In this document: positions 6,880-12,902 of the stretch, one piece after another
Position numbering within the stretch: position 1 is the stretch's first letter
Layout: each line of letters begins with the position of its first letter
NCBI GenBank assembly: GCA_012514545.1
Contig: JAAZAC010000250.1
Location: 1-15,590 of the forward strand
Direction of reading: 5' to 3'
Source of the DNA: Actinomycetales bacterium
GTDB lineage: Bacteria > Actinomycetota > Actinomycetes > Actinomycetales > Cellulomonadaceae
DNA length: 15,590 bases
The notes under the pieces: model-generated
Seen by the model: only the letters and a program-made list of their open reading frames with translations
Told to the model about the DNA's origin: nothing
Databases searched by the model: none
Position numbers and translations under genes: made by a program

Positions 6880-6892
6880 GCCCCGTCGGGGC
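6880..6892 (-). terminator. Possible terminator hairpin of the nfeD-SPFH operon
   Basis: GCCCC (6880-6884), GTC, GGGGC (6888-6892) form a short perfect stem 2 bases beyond the SPFH stop codon. It is compact, without a T-tract. Confidence 0.35.
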
Positions 6893-6894
6893 GC

Positions 6895-8142
6895 TCAGGC
6901 GCCGGACGGTCCCTCGTCCTCGTCGGCCGGGCGCACCGGCGGCGGGGGCGGCACCGGGGGCGCCGGCGGCACGGGCGGGGGCGCCTGCGGCGGCACGGGC
7001 GGCACGGGCGGGACCGGCGGCACGACGGGCCGCAGCGTCGGCTCGCCGGGCTGCTGCCCCGCCTCCACCGTGCGCTCGAACGGCCGCCCGCTCAGGGTGC
7101 CCGCGCTCGTCGCGTCGGCGGTGGCGGCCTGCGACTCCCGGCGCGCCTCGGCGAGCGCCTCGCCGGGGTCGGTGAGCGCCGACGGCCCGAGGTCCTCGCG
7201 GCTCACCGGCGACGTGCCGGCGGGCCGCGCGGAGAAGTCCGGGCCGCCGTCGTCCTCGGCGCCGCCGAAGCCCTTGGCAACCGCCTTGAGCGCCGCGCTG
7301 AACTCGGTCGGGATGAACCAGAACTTGTTCGCCTGGGTCCGCGCGATCTGCGGGAGCATCTGCAGGTACTGGTACGCCAGCAGCTTCGGGTCGGCGTCGC
7401 CGCGGTGGATCGCGTCGAACACCTGCAGGATCGCGCGGGCCTCGCCCTCGGCCTGCAGGATCGCCGCCTGGGCGTTGCCCTCGGCCCGCAGGATCGCCGC
7501 CTGCTTCTCGCCCTCGGCGGTGAGGATCGCGGACTGCTTGACGCCCTCCGCCGTGAGGATCGCCGCGCGGCGGTCGCGCTCGGCGCGCATCTGCTGCTCC
7601 ATCGCGCCCTGGACGCTGGCCGGCGGGTCGATCGCCTTGAGCTCCACGCGGTTGACGCGGACGCCCCAGCGCCCGGTGGCCTCGTCGAGGACGCCGCGCA
7701 GCTGGCCGTTGATCTGGTCGCGGCTCGTCAGGGTCTGCTCGAGGTCCATCGAGCCGACGACGTTGCGCAGGGTCGTGACGGTGAGCTGCTCGATGCCGGC
7801 GAGGAAGTTGGCGATCTCGTAGACGGCGGACTTCGGGTCGGTCACCTGGTAGTAGACGACCGTGTCGATGCTCACGACGAGGTTGTCGGACGTGATGACG
7901 GGCTGCGGCGGGAACGGCACGACCTGCTCGCGCAGGTCGACGTCCGCCCGCACGCGGTCGATGAACGGCACCAGCAGGTGCAGGCCGGCGTCGAGCGTGC
8001 GCGAGTAGCGGCCGAGCCGCTCGACCACGTACGCGCGGGCCTGCTTGACGATCCGCACGGAGCGGAGCAGCGCGACCACCACGAACAGGACGACCAGCGC
8101 GAGGAGCCAGTACGCCGGGTTCGCCAGGATCTCTTCGTTCAC
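6895..8142 (-). CDS. SPFH/band 7 (stomatin/QmcA-like) membrane scaffold protein with proline-rich tail
   Basis: This 415-residue protein has one N-terminal membrane anchor (about 11-27) followed by the SPFH domain (about 35-190, with ARAYVVERLGRYSRTLDAGL). SPFH proteins form large membrane-bound oligomers linked to lipid microdomains and membrane-protein quality control. After the domain come four tandem 11-residue repeats of the form AILxAEGxxQ (193-235), giving a predicted coiled coil. The family core ends at about 290. The last 125 residues are low-complexity: an acidic/Ala-rich linker, then a Pro/Val tail (371-405) and a short acidic end. GTG at 8142 overlaps the NfeD stop (GTGA), with GGAGGAG about 8 nt upstream. 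Pairing with NfeD is the classic arrangement. The tail is poorly conserved in type and may recruit partners; that is inference. Confidence 0.92.
   Translation of the reverse strand: MNEEILANPAYWLLALVVLFVVVALLRSVRIVKQARAYVVERLGRYSRTLDAGLHLLVPFIDRVRADVDLREQVVPFPPQPVITSDNLVVSIDTVVYYQVTDPKSAVYEIANFLAGIEQLTVTTLRNVVGSMDLEQTLTSRDQINGQLRGVLDEATGRWGVRVNRVELKAIDPPASVQGAMEQQMRAERDRRAAILTAEGVKQSAILTAEGEKQAAILRAEGNAQAAILQAEGEARAILQVFDAIHRGDADPKLLAYQYLQMLPQIARTQANKFWFIPTEFSAALKAVAKGFGGAEDDGGPDFSARPAGTSPVSREDLGPSALTDPGEALAEARRESQAATADATSAGTLSGRPFERTVEAGQQPGEPTLRPVVPPVPPVPPVPPQAPPPVPPAPPVPPPPPVRPADEDEGPSGA
6928..7032. repeat. Low-complexity GGC/GGGC-rich stretch encoding the proline-rich tail
   Basis: Short imperfect units such as GGCGGCACGGGC and GGGACC repeat here in a 9-12 bp rhythm and encode PPVPPVPP-type repeats of the SPFH protein. 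Such tracts often vary in length between strains. Confidence 0.6.
7435..7566. repeat. Four tandem 33-bp imperfect repeats in the SPFH gene
   Basis: Units of 33 bp sharing the cores GCCCTCGGC and AGGATCGC encode the four AILxAEGxxQ repeats. The periodicity is visible at DNA level as well as protein level. Repeats of this type are common in SPFH proteins. Confidence 0.75.
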
Positions 8143-8621
8143 GACGCGTTCTCCTCCGCCGGTCGCGTGCCGCCGGGCCCCTGCGGCCCGTCGGCGTCCA
8201 GTCGGGCGACCACCGCGGTCGCCCCCTCGATCCGCACGACGCGGACCTCCTCACCCACCTCGACGACGTCCCGACCCTCGGTCCGCGCGGTCCAGACCTC
8301 CCCGGCGAGCTTGACGCGGCCGCTGCGCTCCGTCACCGACGTGACGGCGACGGCCGTGCGCCCGACGTGCGCCGCGGCGTTGGTCTCGACGAGCGGCACC
8401 CGCGTGCGCAGGTGGCGCAGCAGCCACGGCCGCAGCGCCAGTAGCAGCGCCGTCGACACGACGGCGAAGCCGAGGATCTGCACCCACAGCGGCGTGCCGG
8501 CGAGCGCGAGGGCGCCCGCGGCGACGGCCCCGCCCGCGAACATGATCAGCACGAGGTCGAGCGACAGGACCTCCACGACGACCAGGAGCAGCGCCGCGGC
8601 CATCCACCAGACCCAGGCCAT
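8139..8621 (-). CDS. NfeD-like membrane protein with C-terminal OB-fold domain
   Basis: This 160-residue protein has two membrane spans: residues 2-27 (MAWVWWMAAALLLVVVEVLS onward) and a long hydrophobic stretch from about 28 to 65 broken by GTPL. A basic turn (RPWLLRHLRTR) and an OB-fold domain (about 85-141, with GRVKLAGEVWTAR) follow. This is the short NfeD form lacking the protease domain. NfeD proteins work with SPFH partners in membrane quality control; the next gene is that partner and overlaps by 4 bp. The ATG at 8621 has a strong GAGAGGAGG site about 7 nt upstream, and TAGGAT at 8653-8648 is a plausible -10. Identification is firm. Confidence 0.92.
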   Translation of the reverse strand: MAWVWWMAAALLLVVVEVLSLDLVLIMFAGGAVAAGALALAGTPLWVQILGFAVVSTALLLALRPWLLRHLRTRVPLVETNAAAHVGRTAVAVTSVTERSGRVKLAGEVWTARTEGRDVVEVGEEVRVVRIEGATAVVARLDADGPQGPGGTRPAEENAS

Positions 8622-8647
8622 CGGTGACCTCCTCTCGCCGTGCCTCG

Positions 8648-8653
8648 ATCCTA
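8648..8653 (-). promoter_or_regulatory. Probable -10 box of the nfeD-SPFH operon
   Basis: TAGGAT on the minus strand lies 26 nt before the ATG at 8621, leaving a short leader of about 20 nt that carries the GAGAGGAGG ribosome binding site. No clear -35 is visible. Confidence 0.4.
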
Positions 8654-8682
8654 GTGGCGGGGGCCCCGACGGCGCGGGCGGT

Positions 8683-8698
8683 CGCCCGACGACGGGCG
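8683..8698 (-). terminator. Likely terminator of the stand-alone ABC ATPase gene
   Basis: CGCCCG (8683-8688), ACGA, CGGGCG (8693-8698) form a perfect 6-bp stem with a 4-nt loop, 20 bases past the stop codon of the ATPase gene and upstream of the nfeD promoter. No T-tract. Confidence 0.45.
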
Positions 8699-8718
8699 GT
8701 CACCGGCGGTGCGGGCGG

Positions 8719-9498
8719 TCAGCCGAGGGCGCGGGCGCTCCAGCGGTCGCCGTGGCGCTCGACCTCGAGGGCGAGGCCGAAGGTCGCGGCGAGGTGCTCC
8801 GCCGTGAGCACCTCCTCCAGCCGGCCCGACGCCGCCACGCGCCCCTCGCGCAGGAGCAGGCCGTGCGTGAAGCCGGCCGGCACCTCCTCGACGTGGTGCG
8901 TGACGAGGACCATCACCGGGGAGCGGCGGTCGCGCGCGAGCTCGGTGAGCGCGCCGAGCAGCTCCTCGCGCCCGCCGAGGTCCAGCCCGGCCGCCGGCTC
9001 GTCGAGCAGGAGCAGCTCGGGGTCGGTCATGAGGGCGCGGGCGATCTGCGTGCGCTTGCGCTCCCCCTCGCTCAGGGTCCCGAAGGTCCGCTCCGCCAGG
9101 TGCGCCACCCCGAACACCTCGAGCAGCACGCGGGCGCGCTCGTGGTCGAGCGCCTCGTACTGCTCGCGCCAGCGGCCCGTCATGCCGTAGGCGGCCGTGA
9201 GGACGACGTCGAGCACCCGCTCCCCCGGCGCGATCCGGTCCGCGAGGGCGGCCGAGGCCACGCCGATGCGCGGCCGCAGCTCGAAGAGGTCGACCGCGCC
9301 GAGACGTTCGCCGAGCACGACGGCGGTGCCCGACGTCGGGTGCATCCGGGCCGCCGCGATCTGCAGCAGCGTCGTCTTGCCCGCCCCGTTCGGGCCGAGG
9401 ACGACCCAGCGCTCGCCGTCGGCGACGCGCCAGGTCACGGTGTCGAGGATGGTCGTGGAGCCGCGGCGGACGGTCACGTCGGAGAGCTCGAGCACCAT
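8719..9498 (-). CDS. Stand-alone ABC ATP-binding protein (YlmA-like)
   Basis: This 259-residue cytoplasmic ATPase has a single ABC domain. Walker A is GPNGAGKT (35-42), the signature LSEGE (142-146), Walker B LLLLDEP (162-168) with Glu167, and an H-loop THH (200-202). The usual Q-loop glutamine is absent: the segment reads RIGVASAAL (77-85), with Ser82 near the expected place. The pattern recalls YlmA/ModF-type ATPases, whose role is unclear. No permease gene is adjacent, so it may serve a distant membrane partner or act outside transport. ATG at 9498 has no ribosome binding site; TAGGGT ends 7 nt before it, pointing to a leaderless transcript. It is divergent from the gene at 9570 across 71 bp. 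Confidence 0.9.
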   Translation of the reverse strand: MVLELSDVTVRRGSTTILDTVTWRVADGERWVVLGPNGAGKTTLLQIAAARMHPTSGTAVVLGERLGAVDLFELRPRIGVASAALADRIAPGERVLDVVLTAAYGMTGRWREQYEALDHERARVLLEVFGVAHLAERTFGTLSEGERKRTQIARALMTDPELLLLDEPAAGLDLGGREELLGALTELARDRRSPVMVLVTHHVEEVPAGFTHGLLLREGRVAASGRLEEVLTAEHLAATFGLALEVERHGDRWSARALG

Positions 9499-9505
9499 GG
9501 GCCCG

Positions 9506-9511
9506 ACCCTA
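9506..9511 (-). promoter_or_regulatory. -10 box of the leaderless ABC ATPase gene
   Basis: TAGGGT on the minus strand is followed by 7 nt and then the ATG at 9498. No Shine-Dalgarno sequence lies between them, as expected for transcription starting at the start codon. Confidence 0.6.
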
Positions 9512-9530
9512 CCCGCGCCGCCGGGTCTGC

Positions 9531-9552
9531 CCGGTCGGCGCGGCCGGTCGGC
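9531..9552. repeat. Short direct repeat between two divergent promoters
   Basis: CCGGTCGGC occurs at 9531-9539 and again at 9544-9552, 13 bp apart, between the -10 boxes of the two divergent genes. It may be a regulator site or chance in GC-rich DNA. Confidence 0.3.
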
Positions 9553-9557
9553 CGGGT

Positions 9558-9563
9558 TAGGTT
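9558..9563 (+). promoter_or_regulatory. -10 box of the leaderless gene at 9570
   Basis: TAGGTT ends 6 nt before the GTG at 9570, with no ribosome binding site in between. Confidence 0.6.
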
Positions 9564-9569
9564 GGCGGG

Positions 9570-10352
9570 GTGAGCGCGCAGCTGCTGACCCTGCCGCGGT
9601 CCGTGCACCTGGCGACCTGGCTCCCCCACCTCGACGGCCCGGACGCCCGTCGGCGCGCGCTCGCCGGCGTCCAGGGCGACGACGAGCCGCACACCGTCCA
9701 CGCCGACGAGCCCGGCCTGCCCGACGGCGACCTCGACGCCTTGCTCACGGCGTGGGGCGGTCCGAGGGTCTCCGCGGTCGCGGTCCTGCCCGCGCCCGGC
9801 GACGTCGTCGGCGTCCCGCCCGAGATCAGCGCCGCCGCGGTCGACGCCGGCGAGTGCGTGCTCGTCGCGACGCCCGACGGTGACTTCGCCGCGGTGCCCG
9901 AGGTCACGCCGTTCGGCAGCGAGGTCGAGCCCGGTCACCTCGTGGCGTGGCGCGTGTGCCGCGTCGCGCCGTGGGCGCTGACGGTGCTGTCCGACGTCGG
10001 GTCGGTCGCCGAGTCCGAGCGCGACCTGCGCGAGGCCCTGCGGACGGCGACGGAGGCGCTCGACGCGCTCGACGTCGCGCGCTGGCGCGAGGACGCCGTC
10101 GAGGCGCTGGCGTCGCTGCGGGCCGAGCCCGACCTCACCGCGTTCCCCCGCGGGCTCGAGCCGCGGCGCGGGCGCGTCCTGGCGCTCGCGGCGCGCCTGC
10201 GGATCATCGTCGAGCTCGCGACCGTGGACGACGGCGGGGCGGTCAACCTCTGGCAGGCCGACCAGCGCTCGGCCGCGCTGCGCCACGTCGACCACGCGGC
10301 CCGGCGCGCGATGGCCGCGGCGACGCTCGTCGTCGCGACCGACGGGGCCTGA
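9570..10352 (+). CDS. Uncharacterised actinobacterial protein, 260 residues
   Basis: I do not recognise a named family. Codon bias (nearly all G/C third positions) and a clear leaderless start support a real gene. The first 140 residues look mixed alpha/beta, with strand-like stretches such as VSAVAVLPAPGDVVGVPP (67-84) and ECVLVATPDG (95-104). The rest is strongly helical: SERDLREALRTATEALDALD (149-168) and a C-terminal helical part with LALAARLRIIVELATVDD (204-221) and AALRHVDHAARRAMAAATLV (235-254). There is no signal peptide, membrane span or catalytic motif that I can see, so a soluble cytoplasmic protein is likely. GTG at 9570 follows TAGGTT by 6 nt. It is divergent from the ABC ATPase and convergent with glgA, 35 bp apart. 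Confidence 0.85.
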   Translation: MSAQLLTLPRSVHLATWLPHLDGPDARRRALAGVQGDDEPHTVHADEPGLPDGDLDALLTAWGGPRVSAVAVLPAPGDVVGVPPEISAAAVDAGECVLVATPDGDFAAVPEVTPFGSEVEPGHLVAWRVCRVAPWALTVLSDVGSVAESERDLREALRTATEALDALDVARWREDAVEALASLRAEPDLTAFPRGLEPRRGRVLALAARLRIIVELATVDDGGAVNLWQADQRSAALRHVDHAARRAMAAATLVVATDGA

Positions 10353-10387
10353 CGGGCCGCCGTCGTCCGTGGCGAGGACCTGCGCCC

Positions 10388-11587
10388 TCAGAGGACCGAG
10401 CGGTACACCCCCAGCGTCCGCTCCGCGATCGCCTGCCACGCGAAGTGCTCCTCGACCCGCTCGCGGGCGGCCCGGCCCCAGCGCGCGGCCCGCTCCGGGT
10501 CGGACACCGCCTCGCGCAGCGCCTCGCCGAGATCCCGCACGAACGCGTCCGGGTGCACGGGCGTCCCGGTCCCGTCGCTCACCTGCTCGATCGGCACGAG
10601 CAGGCCGGTGACGCCGTCGACGACCACCTCGGGGATGCCGCCCGTCGCGGTGCCCACGACCGGCAGCCCGCACGCCATCGCCTCGAGGTTGACGATCCCG
10701 AGGGGCTCGTAGACCGACGGGCACACGAAGACGGTGCAGGCCACGAGCATGGCGATGAGCTCGTCGCGCGGCAGCATCCGCTCGATCCAGATCACGCCCT
10801 GCCGCCGGGTCCGCAGGTCCTCGACGAGCCCGGTCACCTCCCGGGCGATCTCCGGCGTGTCCGGGGCGCCCGCGCAGATGACGAGCTGGACGTCGTCGGG
10901 CAGGTGCTCGGCCGCCCGCAGGAGGTAGGGCAGGCCCTTCTGGCGGGTGATACGGCCGACGAAGACGACGGCCGGCCGGTCGGGGTCGATCCCGAGGGCG
11001 CGCGCCTTCTCCTCGGCCGCCGCCGCGGCCTCGCCCTCGGGGCGGCGCCAGGCGGCGAGGTCGATGCCGTTGTGCACGACGTGCACGCGGTCGGGGTGGA
11101 CGTGGGGGTAGACGCGCAGGATGTCGTCGCGCATGCCCCCGCTCACGGCGATGACGGCGTCGGCGTGCTCGTACGCCGTCCGCTCGGCCCACGCGGACAG
11201 CGCGTAGCCGCCGCCGAGCTGCTCGGCCTTCCACGGCCGCAGGGGCTCGAGGCTGTGCGCGGTGACGACGTGCGGGACGCCGTGGAGCAGGCCGGCCACG
11301 TGGCCGCCGAGGTTGGCGTACCACGTGTGCGAGTGCACGAGGTCGGCGCCCGCGACGTCGCCGGCCATGAGCAGGTCGACCCCGAGCGTGCGCAGCGCGG
11401 GGTTGTGCTCGGCGAGGCCGGCGGGCACGTCGTAGCCCGTGACGCCGGGCTCGTCCCGCGGCCCCTCGAAGCACCGGACGCGGACGTCGACGTGCCGGCG
11501 CAGCACCGCGGCGAGCTCGGTGACGTGCACCCCCGCCCCGCCGTAGACGTGCGGGGGGTACTCCCGGGTCAGCAGGTCCACGCGCAT
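10388..11587 (-). CDS. glgA: GT4-family glycogen synthase / maltose-1-phosphate-forming glucosyltransferase (GlgA/GlgM type)
   Basis: This 399-residue cytoplasmic glycosyltransferase uses ADP-glucose. It follows the actinobacterial pattern of M. tuberculosis Rv1212c: LTREYPPHVYGGAGVHVTEL (6-25), HSHTWYANLGGH (85-96), TAHSLEPLRPWK (109-120), FVGRITRQKG (209-218), and the E-x7-E motif EPLGIVNLE (294-302). Rv1212c was annotated glycogen synthase and later shown to make maltose-1-phosphate (GlgM) for the GlgE pathway; which reaction applies here cannot be decided from sequence. I chose ATG at 11587, not the upstream in-frame codon at 11803, because it aligns with the family and because TAGCGT sits 7 nt before it, giving a leaderless start. 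The longer version would run into glgC coding sequence. Divergent glgC supplies its substrate. Confidence 0.94.
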   Translation of the reverse strand: MRVDLLTREYPPHVYGGAGVHVTELAAVLRRHVDVRVRCFEGPRDEPGVTGYDVPAGLAEHNPALRTLGVDLLMAGDVAGADLVHSHTWYANLGGHVAGLLHGVPHVVTAHSLEPLRPWKAEQLGGGYALSAWAERTAYEHADAVIAVSGGMRDDILRVYPHVHPDRVHVVHNGIDLAAWRRPEGEAAAAAEEKARALGIDPDRPAVVFVGRITRQKGLPYLLRAAEHLPDDVQLVICAGAPDTPEIAREVTGLVEDLRTRRQGVIWIERMLPRDELIAMLVACTVFVCPSVYEPLGIVNLEAMACGLPVVGTATGGIPEVVVDGVTGLLVPIEQVSDGTGTPVHPDAFVRDLGEALREAVSDPERAARWGRAARERVEEHFAWQAIAERTLGVYRSVL

Positions 11588-11594
11588 GCGCGAC

Positions 11595-11600
11595 ACGCTA
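11595..11600 (-). promoter_or_regulatory. -10 box of leaderless glgA
   Basis: TAGCGT on the minus strand is followed by 7 nt and the ATG at 11587, with no ribosome binding site. A 17-nt spacer would put the -35 at 11618-11623 (CAGACG), overlapping the expected -35 of glgC. Confidence 0.6.
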
Positions 11601-11644
11601 GCGGTGTTCGGCGCGCACGTCTGGCTCCTGCGGATCGCCGGCCC

Positions 11645-11650
11645 TAGGGT
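11645..11650 (+). promoter_or_regulatory. -10 box of leaderless glgC
   Basis: TAGGGT is followed by 7 nt and the ATG at 11658. No Shine-Dalgarno sequence is present. The expected -35 (about 11622-11627, TGGCTC) is weak. Confidence 0.6.
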
Positions 11651-11657
11651 CGGAACC

Positions 11658-12899
11658 ATGGCGGCGCCGCGTGTCCTGGCCATCGTCCTCGCCGGTGGTG
11701 AGGGCAAGCGTCTGATGCCCCTGACGGCGGAGCGGGCCAAGCCGGCGGTCCCGTTCGGCGGCCTGTACCGCCTCGTCGACTTCGCGCTGTCGAACCTCGT
11801 CAACAGCCACTACCTGCAGATCGTCGTCCTCACGCAGTACAAGTCGCACAGCCTCGACCGGCACGTCGCGCGGACCTGGCGGATGTCGCCGCTGCTCGGC
11901 AACTACGTGGCGCCCGTGCCCGCGCAGCAGCGGGTGGGCAAGCACTGGTACCTCGGCAGCGCGGACGCGATCTACCAGTGCCTCAACATCATCGACGACG
12001 AGCGGCCGGACATCGTCGTCGTCGTCGGCGCGGACCACGTGTACCGCATGGACTTCTCCCAGATGGTCGAGGCGCACGTGGAGTCGGGGGCCGAGTTCAC
12101 GGTGGCCGCGATCCGCCAGCCGATCGGCCTCGCCGACCAGTTCGGCGTCATCGAGACGACGCCCGAGGACCCGACGCGGATCGCGGCGTTCCGCGAGAAG
12201 CCCACGGACCCGGTCGGCCTGCCCGACTCCCCGGGCGAGGTGCTCGCGTCGATGGGCAACTACGTCGCCGACGCCGACGCCCTCGTCCACGCGGTCACCG
12301 TGGACGCGCAGAACCCGACGTCGAAGCACGACATGGGCGGCGACATCGTGCCGTGGTTCGTCGAGCGGGGGACGGCCGCGGTCTACGACTTCATCCGCAA
12401 CGACGTGGCCGGCTCCACGGACCGCGACCGGGACTACTGGCGCGACGTCGGGACGATCGACGCGTACTACGAGGCGCACCTCGACCTCATCTCGGTGACG
12501 CCGGTGTTCAACCTCTACAACCGCCAGTGGCCGCTGTTCACCGGCAACGTGGGCCTGCCGCCGGCGAAGTTCGTGCACGCGGGCCCCGGCCGGCTGGGCC
12601 ACGCCGCCGACTCGCTCGTCTCCCCCGGCGTCATCGTCTCGGGCGCCACGGTGTCCGGCTCGGTGCTCTCCCCCGGCGTCTACCTGCACTCGTGGTCGTC
12701 GGTGAGCGACTCCGTCATCCTCGACAACGCGGTCGTGGGCCGGCACGCGCAGGTGCACCGGGCGATCCTCGACAAGAACGTGGTCGTGTCCGAGCGCGCG
12801 CGGGTCGGGATCGACCCCGAGCACGACCGCGCCCGCGGGTTCACGGTGAGCGAGGGCGGCGTGACCGTCGTGCCGAAGGGCACCGTCATCGAGCCGTAG
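11658..12899 (+). CDS. glgC: Glucose-1-phosphate adenylyltransferase (ADP-glucose pyrophosphorylase)
   Basis: This 413-residue enzyme makes ADP-glucose from ATP and glucose-1-phosphate, the committed step of bacterial glycogen and alpha-glucan synthesis. The nucleotidyltransferase domain has the pyrophosphorylase signature GGEGKRL (13-19), AKPAVPFGG (27-35), VGADHVYRMD (123-132) and the glucose-1-phosphate region FREKP (178-182). SMGNYV (198-203) and the strongly conserved DRDRDYWRDVGTIDAYYEAH (255-274) follow. A left-handed beta-helix C-terminus begins near 310 and carries LDKNVVV (371-377). Length is normal. The start is ATG at 11658; the in-frame ATG at 11586 would add 24 residues lying in the promoter region and is rejected. 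It is divergent from glgA and ends 3 bp before the DUF1015 gene. Confidence 0.97.
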   Translation: MAAPRVLAIVLAGGEGKRLMPLTAERAKPAVPFGGLYRLVDFALSNLVNSHYLQIVVLTQYKSHSLDRHVARTWRMSPLLGNYVAPVPAQQRVGKHWYLGSADAIYQCLNIIDDERPDIVVVVGADHVYRMDFSQMVEAHVESGAEFTVAAIRQPIGLADQFGVIETTPEDPTRIAAFREKPTDPVGLPDSPGEVLASMGNYVADADALVHAVTVDAQNPTSKHDMGGDIVPWFVERGTAAVYDFIRNDVAGSTDRDRDYWRDVGTIDAYYEAHLDLISVTPVFNLYNRQWPLFTGNVGLPPAKFVHAGPGRLGHAADSLVSPGVIVSGATVSGSVLSPGVYLHSWSSVSDSVILDNAVVGRHAQVHRAILDKNVVVSERARVGIDPEHDRARGFTVSEGGVTVVPKGTVIEP

Positions 12900-12902
12900 C
12901 GG

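Noticed and set aside
6751..9573. A 940-codon open frame on the plus strand
   Set aside because: It is antisense to SPFH, NfeD and the ABC ATPase, low-complexity, and has no motif or ribosome binding site.
10353..10387. Bidirectional terminator between the 9570 gene and glgA
   Set aside because: Only a 4-bp stem (GTCC/GGAC) could be found, too weak to call.
9474..11474. A 666-codon open frame on the minus strand
   Set aside because: It runs out of frame through glgA and antisense to the 9570 gene; the composition is Arg/Ala/Gly shadow sequence.
11586..11657. An upstream ATG extending glgC by 24 residues
   Set aside because: The extension lies in the glgA/glgC promoter region, does not match the family N-terminus, and would overlap the glgA start; TAGGGT supports ATG 11658.
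11588..11803. An upstream start extending glgA to 11803
   Set aside because: The extra 72 residues are antisense to glgC and unlike GlgA; MRVDLLTREYPP at 11587 matches the family start.
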